Shown here: positions 53,185 through 64,000 of the stretch, piece by piece | Numbering within the stretch: position 1 is the first letter of the stretch | Layout: every line of letters begins with the position of its first letter | Assembly (NCBI GenBank): GCA_012934845.2 | Contig: WNNJ02001815.1 | Location: forward strand, 54,334-118,333 | Reading direction: 5' to 3' | Source: Pomphorhynchus laevis | Taxonomy: Eukaryota; Acanthocephala; Palaeacanthocephala; Echinorhynchida; Pomphorhynchidae | Length of the DNA: 64,000 nucleotides | The notes under the pieces: model-generated | The model's input: the letters and a program-made list of their open reading frames with translations, nothing else | Databases searched by the model: none | What the model was told of the DNA's origin: nothing | Made by a program: the position numbers and the translations under genes

Positions 53185-55279
53185 GTCACTGACGCACAAC
53201 GTAAAGTTCTCTCACTTGGTTTGAAATTCATCCTAACTCCTACGGAATTTAATCGCATGCAATTACTAAATAACCTACGATCGATGACACGTGGTATATT
53301 TGCACCATTAGAAGATGAATCGCTTAGAAATGTTGGTCGTAAGATGCTTCTAAAGAACAATTTGATCCAAAAATATGTCGACATGCTTCCAAACACACAC
53401 ACGAAATGCAACATCTCGTTTGAATCAAAGAAGGCAGTTGAAGAGCTAGCTAAGAATAGAGATGTTGTAATAAGGCCTGCGGATAAAGAAGGTAAAGTTG
53501 TAATCTGGGACCGTAAAATGTACATTTCCGAAGGTATTCGACAAGTAGAAACCGACTCCTACAAAAAGATAACAGTGAAAGAAAATGTGAACATTATCAA
53601 AAATGTTACAAACATGATTTCGAAGCATTTCGAAAAGGAAGAACGTCGAAGAATACTAGTTGACAAGCCAAACCCAGAGCATATGTACCTGCTGACTAAA
53701 ATACATAAGCAAAAAAACGCCATGCCCAGGCAGACCAATTGTCAATAATAAAGGGACAGCCGCAGAAAAGTTGGCAAAAAACATACACAAAATCCTTCAT
53801 CCTATATTAACAAAACGTCCAGCATACCTAAATAGCACGGATGAATTCCTAAGAAGATTTGCAGATATTCGTGATAAAATACCAGAAAATGCTATTTTAG
53901 CAACATTAGATATTGAATCTCTGTACACATCTATAAATATAGATAGTGGATTAGAAACAATCAAACGATGGCTGATAAGAGAATCGTGGAACTCCGAAGA
54001 TATCGATCGCATGATAGAACTATTGGACACAGTTTTAAAATCCAGCACGTTTGATTTCGAAGGTCAGCTATATCTCCAAACAGTCGGTACTGCAATGGGA
54101 AGTCCAGTCGCTCCAGTTTTTGCTAGCCTGTATGTGGCCGAGATCGAAGAACGGCATATCGAAAATTCCGATTATAGGCCATTGTTCTGGGTAAGATACA
54201 TAGATGATATTCTCCTAATTTGGGAACACAGAGAAATAAAATTAGATGAATTCATAGATAAATTGAACAAAGAAAGTGAATTTAAGTTTACACGCACTAA
54301 TGATAAACAAGTACTGTTTTCTGACTCAACATCCACCGTGAGCTTCCTTGACACCAAAATATACAGGGATGATAGTGCAATATGGCGGATAACGGTACAC
54401 AGAAAATTCGCCGTATGCAGAACCATCTTGCACGCAAATAGTTGCGTACCCGCCAGAATCAAACGGTTGGTAGTGCGTAATGAGCTATTACGAATAAAGA
54501 AGATATGTGAGGATGACGACGAATACAAAATTCAAAGAGAAATACTACATGATGAGTTACACCATAGAGGATATAGAGGCAAGATGATAATAAGACAGAT
54601 CCGAGAAGTAGATCTGATCGAGAGGTCTAAATTGCTAGACAAGCGACCAAACAAAGGGGAATACGACAATAATAAAAAATTATACACACCCTTCACGTTT
54701 AACCCATTCTTTCGAAATCTACAAAAAGACATAAACTTAGCCATTCGATCACTAGAGCCCACCATTAAAAACATGACAAGGCAACCGCCTATTGCATTTC
54801 GCAGTAGCGGTACTATGGGAAATATATTGCAATTTCCGAAATACGAAAATGAAAGAGGAATAAGTGGCCCATGTGGAAAACCACGATGTAAATGTTGCAA
54901 CGAAATAACGTTAGCGGAATCTTTCAAATGTACGATAACGAATCGATCACACAATGTCAGGGGCAATGCTAATTGCAAAAGTAAAAATGTGGTATATTGC
55001 TGTAGGTGCACAAAATGCCCTATGACATACATCGGCCAAACCAGTTGTGAAATGCATATTCGGGCGCTTACACGAAGATCGGACATTTTACATAAACGTG
55101 AGAAAAACGATGGAGCAGTGAGACATTGCGTCGAAAATCCTGATCACATCATGGATACAATTATCATAAATGCAGATCTACCAGACGAAACGAAAAGAAA
55201 ATCGAACGAGCTATACTGGATCGGGCATTTGATGACAGACAAGCAGCTGAACACAGAACATATATACGATCTGCCCTGA
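53185..55279 (+). pseudogene. PLE family 1 copy A, RT plus GIY-YIG, split frame
   Basis: First frame (to 53748): TDAQRKVLSLGLKFILTP, VVIRPADKEGKVVIW and LLTKIHK, the N-terminal RT region of PLEs. A phase change at an A-run near 53710 leads to the second frame (GRPIVNNKGT, then 53771-55279, 502 codons). In it, motif A is LDIESLYTSI (about residue 47), motif B TAMGSPVAPVFA (108), motif C RYIDDILLIWE (143) and FLDTKIYRDD (192); then come the CGKPRCKCCNE cluster (369) and GIY-YIG halves VVYCC (407) and YIGQT (420), followed by RH...NPDH. RT makes cDNA and GIY-YIG cuts the target. The same phase change is present in all family 1 copies here that span the site. Confidence 0.82.
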
Positions 55280-55412
55280 TATCGTAATATATGCTCTATT
55301 TATGAAATTATACAAACTCAGAAATAAAAATAATATAAGACGTTTATCTGAGAATTCTTCCTGAAATATGACGTTACATTGTATTGTATATATATGAATG
55401 TTCCAATCAAAA

Positions 55413-55473
55413 AAACTGATTACTGACGAAGCTTTATTGTTGAAGCGAAACGCGTTTATAAAAAACACACCAA
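55413..55473 (+). ncRNA. Hammerhead-like motif between copies A and B
   Basis: Identical in plan to the motif at 52550: CTGACGA (55423-55429), extra A, GCTT/AAGC, GAAA (55447-55450), ACGCGT. Confidence 0.5.
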
Positions 55474-58297
55474 GTGCTCTTATTTATTTTTGTCTTTTTT
55501 TTGGCGGTTTTACTCAATAACAAAATATACCAAAAGGATCTCATAATGGACGATCCCGTCTACAGCCGGTTTAACGATTATTACCAATATACAGAAAGTA
55601 TCTCGATAAGGAGGATCCCGGCAAGTAAGACAAGAACTCGTGCACTTGTTCGCAAGCAATTCTTACAATATTGTTTAAAACGGAACATTACACCGAAGTG
55701 GCTACAAATAACTAAACACGCGGAAATCAACAGTACGCTAGTAGATGAACGTTATTTGAAAACATTGAACGAAAATGGCAAGCCATATTAAACATAGCCG
55801 AGGTCGAATGTATAAAACTACTTCAAATGTTTTACGGCTAAATCGTGAATAATGTCAGAGGCTCTATCGATGAGCAATACTACAATACTCTAGTGAAAAA
55901 TAAATGCAAAAAACTTTCTTGGTGAATCGGGACAAATGTAACGGGTGACAAATTTAAGAGACAAACAATCATTAAGCACCGACGGTTCGATCACATAAGA
56001 TTTCAGCCCAAGAATGAGATTACGGATAATAGTGTAGTTAATCTATCATAACTTCAAGTCACTGACGCACAACGTAAAGTTCTCTCACTTGGTTTGAAAT
56101 TCATCCTAACTCCTACGGAATTTAATCGCATGCAATTACTAAATAACCTACGATCGATGACACGTGGTATATTTGCACCATTAGAAGATGAATCGCTTAG
56201 AAATGTTGGTCGTAAGATGCTTCTAAAGAACAATTTGATCCAAAAATATGTCGACATGCTTCCAAACACACACACGAAATGCAACATCTCGTTTGAATCA
56301 AAGAAGGCAGTTGAAGAGCTAGCTAAGAATAGAGATGTTGTAATAAGGCCTGCGGATAAAGAAGGTAAAGTTGTAATCTGGGACCGTAAAATGTACATTT
56401 CCGAAGGTATTCGACAAGTAGAAACCGACTCCTACAAAAAGATAACAGTGAAAGAAAATGTGAACATTATCAAAAATGTTACAAACATGATTTCGAAGCA
56501 TTTCGAAAAGGAAGAACGTCGAAGAATACTAGTTGACAAGCCAAACCCAGAGCATATGTACCTGCTGACTAAAATACATAAGCAAAAAAACGCCATGCCC
56601 AGGCAGACCAATTGTCAATAATAAAGGGACAGCCGCAGAAAAGTTGGCAAAAAACATACACAAAATCCTTCATCCTATATTAACAAAACGTCCAGCATAC
56701 CTAAATAGCACGGATGAATTCCTAAGAAGATTTGCAGATATTCGTGATAAAATACCAGAAAATGCTATTTTAGCAACATTAGATATTGAATCTCTGTACA
56801 AATCAATAAATATAGATAGTGGATTAGAAACAATCAAACGATGGCTGATAAGAGAATCGTGGAACTCCGAAGATATCGATCGCATGATAGAACTATTGGA
56901 CACAGTTTTAAAATCCAGCACGTTTGATTTCGAAGGTCAGCTATATCTCCAAACAGTCGGTACTGCAATGGGAAGTCCAGTCGCTCCAGTTTTTGCTAGC
57001 CTGTATGTGGCCGAGATCGAAGAACGGCATATCGAAAATTCCGATTATAGGCCATTGTTCTGGGTAAGATACATAGATGATATTCTCCTAATTTGGGAAC
57101 ACAGAGAAATAAAATTAGATGAATTCATAGATAAATTGAACAAAGAAAGTGAATTTAAGTTTACACGCACTAATGATAAACAAGTACTGTTTTCTGACTC
57201 AACATCCACCGTGAGCTTCCTTGACACCAAAATATACAGGGATGATAGTGCAATATGGCGGATAACGGTACACAGAAAATTCGCCGTATGCAGAACCATC
57301 TTGCACGCAAATAGTTGCGTACCCGCCAGAATCAAACGGTTGGTAGTGCGTAATGAGCTATTACGAATAAAGAAGATATGTGAGGATGACGACGAATACA
57401 AAATTCAAAGAGAAATACTACATGATGAGTTACACCATAGAGGATATAGAGGCAAGATGATAATAAGACAGATCCGAGAAGTAGATCTGATCGAGAGGTC
57501 TAAATTGCTAGACAAGCGACCAAACAAAGGGGAATACGACAATAATAAAAAATTATACACACCCTTCACGTTTAACCCATTCTTTCGAAATCTACAAAAA
57601 GACATAAACTTAGCCATTCGATCACTAGAGCCCACCATTAAAAACATGACAAGGCAACCTCCTATTGCATTTCGCAGTAGCGGTACTATGGGAAATATAT
57701 TGCAATTTCCGAAATACGAAAATGAAAGAGGAATAAGTGGCCCATGTGGAAAACCACGATGTAAATGTTGCAACGAAATAACGTTAGCGGAATCTTTCAA
57801 ATGTACGATAACGAATCGATCACACAATGTCAGGGGCAATGCTAATTGCAAAAGTAAAAATGTGGTATATTGCTGTAGGTGCACAAAATGCCCTATGACA
57901 TACATCGGCCAAACCAGTTGTGAAATGCATATTCGGGCGCTTACACGAAGATCGGACATTTTACATAAACGTGAGAAAAACGATGGAGCAGTGAGACATT
58001 GCGTCGAAAATCCTGATCACATCATGGATACAATTATCATAAATGCAGATCTACCAGACGAAACGAAAAGAAAATCGAACGAGCTATACTGGATCGGGCA
58101 TTTGATGACAGACAAGCAGCTGAACACAGAACATATATACGATCTGCCCTGATATCGTAATATATGCTCTATTTATGAAATTATACAAACTCAGAAATAA
58201 AAATAATATAAGACGTTTATCTGAGAATTCTTCCTGAAATATGACGTTACATTGTATTGTATATATATGAATGTTCCAATCAAAAAAACTGTGATTA
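55423..58297 (+). mobile_element. Penelope-like element family 1, copy B (tandem)
   Basis: A full 2875-bp unit head to tail with copy A and nearly identical to it, followed by one more terminal repeat (58298-58461) and the satellite. Its 5' short frame is 55546-55791. The terminal repeat after it has the longer actgtgatta form also found in the minus copy, while the two internal boundaries have the shorter form. This is consistent with the outermost repeat being the older one. Confidence 0.9.
56058..58152 (+). pseudogene. PLE family 1 copy B, RT plus GIY-YIG, split frame
   Basis: Same organisation as copy A: first frame to 56621, second frame 56644-58152 (502 codons). The one obvious protein difference is in motif A, LYKSI in place of LYTSI, a change that could hurt polymerase function. 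All other motifs (TAMGSPVAPV, YIDD, FLDTKI, CKCCNE, VVYCC, YIGQT) are kept. It shares the phase change of copy A. Confidence 0.82.
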
Positions 58298-58348
58298 CTG
58301 ACGAAGCTTTATTGTTGAAGCGAAACGCGTTTATAAAAAACACACCAA
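58288..58348 (+). ncRNA. Hammerhead-like motif after copy B
   Basis: CTGACGA (58298-58304), extra A, GCTT/AAGC, GAAA (58322-58325), ACGCGT. Upstream arm actgtgatta; GTG here can pair with CAC in aaaaacacacc downstream, giving a helix I with an internal loop. Confidence 0.5.
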
Positions 58349-58480
58349 GTGCTCTTATTTATTTTTGTCTTTTTTTTGGCGGTTTTACTCAATAACAAAA
58401 TATACAAAAAGGATCTCATAATGGACGATCCCGTCAACAGCCGGCTTATAGATTATTAGCAATATATATATATATATAAA
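58298..58480 (+). repeat. Terminal PLE repeat end and TA tract at satellite border
   Basis: The last copy of the PLE terminal repeat reads to about 58461 (atggacgatcccgtcaacag and on), then passes through (AT)n into the satellite in mid-unit. The minus-strand copy at 49656-49870 ends at the equivalent place before a TA tract, so both ends of the PLE block meet satellite the same way. Confidence 0.8.
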
Positions 58481-61400
58481 CACCTCTGACTAGTGTTTAA
58501 GGATGGTCCGCACAGCAATTCGATCTGGTTGAGAGGGAAAGCCTCAGACAATTTAGCAAAGTGTCGGAAACGTTTTTATTCACAATGTCACACAGGCAAC
58601 CGAAACGACCAGTGTGTACCTCATTCTACTGATTAGTGTTGCCGGGTACTCATTGTTTCGATGCTGAAGTTGTCGTCTAGAAGTGACATGGTGACTGAAA
58701 GTCGTGAATCGAAGTCCAGTCTATCAAGCAACACCATTTAGTATAAATGCCGTATTTCGTAAGAAATCCTGGACCGTTGTCTACTCAGCACATTCGTGCA
58801 TTACTATTATACATGCCGTATCCATTTAGGATCCAACGAGTGCAACGACAGTTCAGCAATAACCTCTGCCTGGTGTTTAAGGATGGTCTCACAGCAATTC
58901 GATCTGGTTGAGAGCGAAAGCCTCAGACAATTAAGCAAAGTGTCGGAAACGCCTTTATTCACAATGTCACACAGGCAACCGAAACGACCAGTGTGTACCT
59001 CATACTACTGATGAGTGTTATCGGTACTAATCATTTCGATGCTAAAGTGGTCGTCTAGAAGTGACGTGGTGACTGAAAGTCGTGAATCGAAGTCCAGTCC
59101 ATCAAGCAACACCATTTAGTATAAATGTCGTATTTCGTAAGAAATCCTTGACCGTTGTCTACTCAGCACATTCGTGCATTACTATTATACATGCCGTATC
59201 CATTTAGGATCCAACTAGTGAAGCGACAATTCAGCAACAACCTCTGCCTAGTGTTTTAGGATCGTCCGCACAGCAATTCTATCTGGTTGAGAACGAAAGC
59301 CTCAGACAATTAAGCAAAGTGTCGGAAACGCCTTTATTCAAAATGTCACACAGGCAACCGAAACGACCAGTGTGTACCTCATTCTACTAATGAGTGTTGC
59401 CGGGTACTTATCATTTCGATGCTGAGGTAGTCGTCAAGAAGTGACATGGTGACTGAAAGTCGTAAATCGAAGTACAGTCTATCAAGCAACACCATTTAGT
59501 ATAAATGCCGTATTTCGTTAGAAATCCTAGACCGTTGTCTACTCAGCACATTCGTGCATTACTATTATACATGCCGTATCCATTTAGTATCCAACGAGTG
59601 CAGCGACAATTCAGCAACAACCTCTGCCTGGTGTTTAATGATGGTCCGCACAGCAATTCGATCTGGTTGATAGCGAAAGTCTCAGACAAGTAAGCAAAGT
59701 GTCGGAAACGCCTTTATTCACAATGTCACACAGGCAACCGAAACGACCAGTGTGTACCTCATTCTACCGATTAGTCTGGCCGGGTACTCATCATTTCGAT
59801 GCTGAAGTGGTCGTCTAGAAGTGACATAGTGACTGAAAGTTGTGAATCGAAGTCCAGTCTATCAAGCAACATCATTTAGTATAAATGCCGTATTTCGTAA
59901 GAAATCCTAGATTGTTGTCTACTCAGCACATTCGTGCATTACTATTACACATGCGGTATTTATTTAGGATCCAACGAGTGCAGCGACAATTCAGCAACAA
60001 CCTCTGCCTGGTGTTTAATGATGGTCCGCACAGCAATTCGATCTGGTTGATAGCGAAAGTCTCAGACAATTAAGCAAAGTGTCGGAAACGCCTTTATTCA
60101 CAATGTCACACTAGCAACCGAAACGACCAGTGTGTACCTCATTCTACTGATTAGTGTTGCCGGGTACTCATCATTTCGATGCTGAAGTGGTCGTCTAGAA
60201 GTGACATAGTGACTGAAAGTCGTGAATCGAAGTCCAGTCTATCAAGCAACACCATTTAGTATAAATGCCGTATTTCGTTAGAAATCCTAGACCGTTGTCT
60301 ACTCAGCACATTCGTGCATTACTATTATAAATGCCGTATCCATTTAGTATCCAACGAGTGCAGCGACAATTCAGCAACAACCTCTGCCTGGTGTTTAAGG
60401 ATGGTACGCACAGCAATTCGATCTGGTTAAGAGCAAAAGCCTCAGACAATTAAGCAAAGTGTCGGAAACGCCTTTATTCACAATGTCACACAGGCAACCG
60501 AAACGACCAGTGTGTACCTCATTCTACTGATGAGTGCTGCCGGGTACTCATCATTTCAATGCTGAAGTGGTCGTCTAGAAGTGACATGGTGACTGAAAGT
60601 CGTGAATCGAAGTCTAGTCTATCAAGCAACATCATTTAGTATAAATGCCGTATTTCGTAAGAAATCCTAGATTGTTGTCTACTCAGCACATTCGTGCATT
60701 ACTATTATACATGCCGTATCCATTTAGGATCCAACGAGTGCAGCGACAATTCAGCAACAACCTCTGCCTGGTGTTTAATGATGGTCCGCACAGCAATTCG
60801 ATCTGGTTGATAGCGAAAGTCTCAGACAAGTAAGCAAAATGTCGGAAACGCCTTTATTCACAATGTCACACAGGCAACCGAAACGACCAGTGTGTACCTC
60901 ATTCTACTGATTAGTCTGGCCGGGTACTCATCATTTCGATGCTGAAGTTGTCGTCTAGAAGTGACATAGTGACTGAAAGTCGTGAATCGAAGTCCAGTCT
61001 ATCACCAACACCATTTAGTATAAATGCCGTATTTCGTAAGAAATCCTGGACCGTTTTCTACTCAGCACATTCGTGCATTACTATTATACATGCCATTTAC
61101 ATTTAGAATCCAACGAGTGCAGCGACAATTCAGCAACAACCTCTGCCTAGTGTTTAAGGATGGTCCGCACTGCAATTCGATCTGGTTGAGAGCAAAAGCG
61201 TCAGACAATTAAGCAAAGTGTCGGAAACGCCTTTATTCACAATGTCACACAGGCAACCGAAACGACCAGTGTGTACCTCATTCTACTGATGAGTGTTGTC
61301 GGGTACTCATCATTTCGATGCTGAAGTGTTCGTCTAGAAGTGACATGGTGACTGAAAGTCGTGAATCGAAGTCCAGTCTATCAAGCAACACCATTTAGTA

Positions 61401-64000
61401 TAAATGCCGTATTTCGTAAGAAATCCTGGACCGTTGTCTACTCAGCACATTCGTGCATTACTATTATACATGCCGTATCCATTTAGAATTTAACGAGTGC
61501 AGCGACAATTCAGCAACAACCTCTGACTAGTGTTTAAAAATGGTCCGCACAGCAATTCGATCTGGATGAGAGCGAAAGCCTCAGACAATTAAGCAAAGTG
61601 TCGGAAACGCCTTTATTCACAATGTCACACAGGCAACCGAAACGACCAGTGTGTACCTCATTCTACTGATGAGTGTTGCCGGGTACTCATCATTTCGATG
61701 CTGAAGTGTTCGTCTAGAAGTGACATGGTGACTTAAAGTCGTGAATCGATGCCCAGTCTATCAAGCAACACCATTTAGTATAAATGCCGTATTTCGTAAG
61801 AAATCCTGGACCGTTGTCTACTCAGCACATTCGTGCATTACTATTATACATGCCGTATCCATTTAGGATCCAACGAGTGCAGCGACAATTCAGCAACAAC
61901 CTCTGCCTAGTGTTTAATGATGGTCCGCACAGCAATTCGATCTGGTTGATAGCGAAAGTCTCAGACAAATAAGCAAAGTGTCGGAAACGCCTTTATTCAC
62001 AATGTCACACAGGCAACCGAAACGACCAGTGTGTACCTCATTCTACTGATTAGTCTGGCCGGGTACTCATCATTTCGAACCTGAAGTAGTCGTCTAGAAG
62101 TGACATGTTGAGTGAAAGTCGTGAATCGAAGTTTAGTCTATCAAGCAACACCATTTAGTAAAATGCCGTATTTCGAAAGAAATCCTGGACCGTTGTTTAC
62201 TCAGCACATTCGTGCATTGCTATTATACATGCCGTATCCTTTTAGGATCCAACGAGTGCAGCGACAATTCAGCAACAACCACTGCCTAGTGTTTAAGGAT
62301 GGTCCGCACAGCAATTCGATCTGGTTGAGAGCGAAAGCCTCAGACAATTAAGCAAAGTGTCGGAAACGCCTTTATTTACAATGTCACACAGGCAACCGAA
62401 AGGACCAGTGAGTACCTCATTCTACTGATGAGTTTTGTTGGGTACTCATCATTTCGATGCTGAAGTGGTCGTCTAGAAGTGACATGGGGACTGAAAGTCG
62501 TGAATCGAAGTACAGTCTATCATGCAACACCATTTAGTATAAATGCCGTATTTCGTTAGAAATTTTGGACCGTTGTCTACTCAGCACATTCGGCCATTAC
62601 TATTATACATTTCGTATCCATTTAGGATCCAACGTGTGCAGCGACAATTCAGCAACAACCTCTGCCTAGTGTTTAAGGATGGTCCGCACCGCAATTCGAT
62701 CTGGTTGAGAGCGAAAGCCTCAGACAATTTATCAAAGTGTCGGAAACGTATTTATTCACAATGTCACACAGTCAAACGAAACGACCAGTCTGTACCTCAT
62801 TCTACTGATGAGTGTTGCCGGGTAATAATCATTTCGATGCTAAAGTGGTCGTCTAGAAGTGACATGGTGACTGAAAGTCGTGAATCGAAGTCCAGTCTAT
62901 CAAGCAACACCATTTAGTATAAATGCCGTATTTCGTAAGAAATCCTGGACCGTTGTCTACTCAGCACATTCGTGCATTACTGTTATACATGCCGTATCTA
63001 TTTAGGATCCAACGAGTGCAGCGAAAATTCAGCAACAACCTCTGCCTAGTGTTTAAAGATGGTCCGCACAGCAATTCGATCTGGTTGAGAGCGAAATCCT
63101 CAGACAATTAAGCAGTGTCGGAAACGCCTTTATTCACAATGTCACACAGGCAACCGAAACGACCAGTGTGTACCTCATTCTACTGATTAGTGTTGCCGGG
63201 TACTCATCATTTCGATGCTGAAGTGGTCGTCTAGAAGTGACATAGTGACTGAAAGTCGTGAATCGAAGTTTAGTCTATCAAGCAACACCATTTAGTATAA
63301 ATGCCGTATTTCGTAAGAAATCCTAGATTGTTGTCTACTCAGCACATTCGTGCATTACTATTACACATGCGGTATCCATTTAGGATCCAACGAGTGCAGC
63401 GACAATTCAGCAACAACCTCTGCCTAGTGTTTAATGATGGTCCGCACAGCAATTCGATCTGGTTGATAGCGAAAGTCTCAGACAATTAAGCAAAGTGTCG
63501 GAAACGCCTTTATTCACAATGTCACACTAGCAACCGAAACGACCAGTGTGTACCTCATTCTACTGATAAGTGTTGCCGGGTACTCATCATTTCGATGCTG
63601 AAGTGGTCGTCTAGAAGTGACATGGTGACTGAAAGTCGTGAATCGAAGTCCAGTCTATCAAGCAACACCATTTAGTATAAATGCCGTATTTCGTAAGAAA
63701 TCCTAGACCGTTGTCTACTCAGCACATTCGTGCATTACTATTATACATGCCGTATCCATTTAGGATCCAACGAGTGCAGCGACAATTCAGCAACAACCTC
63801 TGCCTAGTGTTTAAGGATGGTCCGCACAGCAATTCGATCTGGTTGAGAGCGAAATCCTCAGACAATTAAGCAGTGTCGGAAACGCCTTTATTCACAATGT
63901 CACACAGGCAACCGAAACGACCAGTGTGTACCTCATTCTACTGATTAGTGTTGCCGGGTACTCATCATTTCGATGCTGAAGTGGTCGTCTAGAAGTGACA
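58480..64000 (+). repeat. 380-bp satellite array, about 14.5 units
   Basis: The anchor atgccgtatttcgt recurs near 58747, 59127, 59505, 59885, 60265, 60645, 61024, 61404, 61784, 62164, 62543, 62923, 63301 and 63681, so the unit is 378-380 bp. Units are roughly 93-98% alike by eye. The array continues past the window. Each unit holds a 62-codon frame (MPYFVRN...) that is merely repeat sequence, and an 8-bp inverted repeat tgatgagt/actcatca, intact only in some units. Some variants recur every three units (59505, 60645, 61784). Confidence 0.95.

Larger units (their letters stand above)
52550..55422 (+). mobile_element. Penelope-like element family 1, copy A (tandem)
   Basis: A full unit of 2873 bp bounded by hammerhead-bearing terminal repeats, followed immediately by copy B. 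It holds a short 5' frame (52673-52918), a decayed connector, and RT-GIY-YIG frames to 55279. Copies A and B differ at only a handful of positions over the whole unit, for example at the motif A codon near 53930/56803. Head-to-tail copies sharing a terminal repeat are typical of PLEs, but identity including shared frame breaks points to DNA-level duplication. Confidence 0.9.

Noticed and set aside
53690-53760. Programmed -1 frameshift at the A-run in the PLE RT (A AAA AAC is in phase)
   Set aside because: The continuing RT frame is not the one a -1 shift would reach, so the slippery heptamer does not explain the split. A shared old break is simpler.
58747-63869. Repeated 62-codon ORFs starting MPYFVRN in the satellite as a gene family
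   Set aside because: They recur with the 380-bp unit, vary with it, have no domain, and some units break the frame. They are a by-product of the repeat.
58980-64000. Hammerhead ribozyme in the 380-bp satellite (ctactgatgagt)
   Set aside because: CTGATGAG is present in some units, but no C-GAAA follows at a workable distance, many units read CTGATTAG, and the tgatgagt/actcatca hairpin conflicts with the fold.
1-64000. Polinton, virus or prokaryotic mobile element
   Set aside because: No capsid, packaging ATPase, protein-primed polymerase, phage integrase or operon-like gene order was seen. All recognisable coding belongs to retroelements.

Overview
This is invertebrate-type nuclear DNA made almost entirely of repeats. 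No bacterial or viral genome organisation is visible: there are no operons, no tRNA or rRNA genes and no convincing complete host gene. A few unrecognised open stretches near the left edge (746-1019, 2052-2678, 2843-4130) are the only candidates for host exons. The element mix is CR1-type LINEs with a zinc-finger ORF1, I/Jockey-type LINEs, LINEs with a restriction-like endonuclease (RLE, the R2/CRE kind), Penelope-like elements (PLEs) with a GIY-YIG domain, a Gypsy-type LTR element and a Pol III/hammerhead SINE-like repeat. It suits a repeat-rich metazoan such as a flatworm, but the species cannot be fixed from the sequence.

Left part (1-7000): a 20-bp minisatellite, LINE scraps and a small array of ~320-bp repeats (3240-3560 inverted, 4320-6180 direct). 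7000-13200: three RLE-LINE copies of two families. Two are near-identical 5'-truncated copies, the second flanked by a 35-bp target duplication; the third is nearly full length with a Cys-rich N-terminus. 13200-31270: six CR1-type LINEs (L1-L6), all on the minus strand. L6 (27001-31274) has both ORFs open, and L1 is nearly open. A third RLE-LINE family is cut up by L3 and L4.

21850-42490: an old minus-strand I/Jockey LINE is the target of later insertions. L5/L6 split its RT. A plus-strand LINE (LINE-B, 32893-40552, 17-18-bp target duplication) split it again. LINE-B is itself split by a whole-looking Gypsy element (33315-37165) with identical 80-bp LTRs and a 5-bp target duplication. This gives a dated stack of insertions.

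42540-49650: a broken second Gypsy, a palindromic SINE-like unit (43803-44461) carrying a tRNA-like A box and a hammerhead-like core, a second PLE family (44530-48640) interrupted by a LINE-B relative with a 12-bp target duplication, then a 380-bp satellite. 49650-58465: PLE family 1 as one minus copy joined head to head at about 51719 to a partial and two nearly identical tandem plus copies. Every PLE copy boundary carries a hammerhead-like motif. 58480-64000: about 14.5 units of the 380-bp satellite, running off the window. PLEs and satellite meet at TA-rich tracts on both sides, giving a rough inverted symmetry around 51719.
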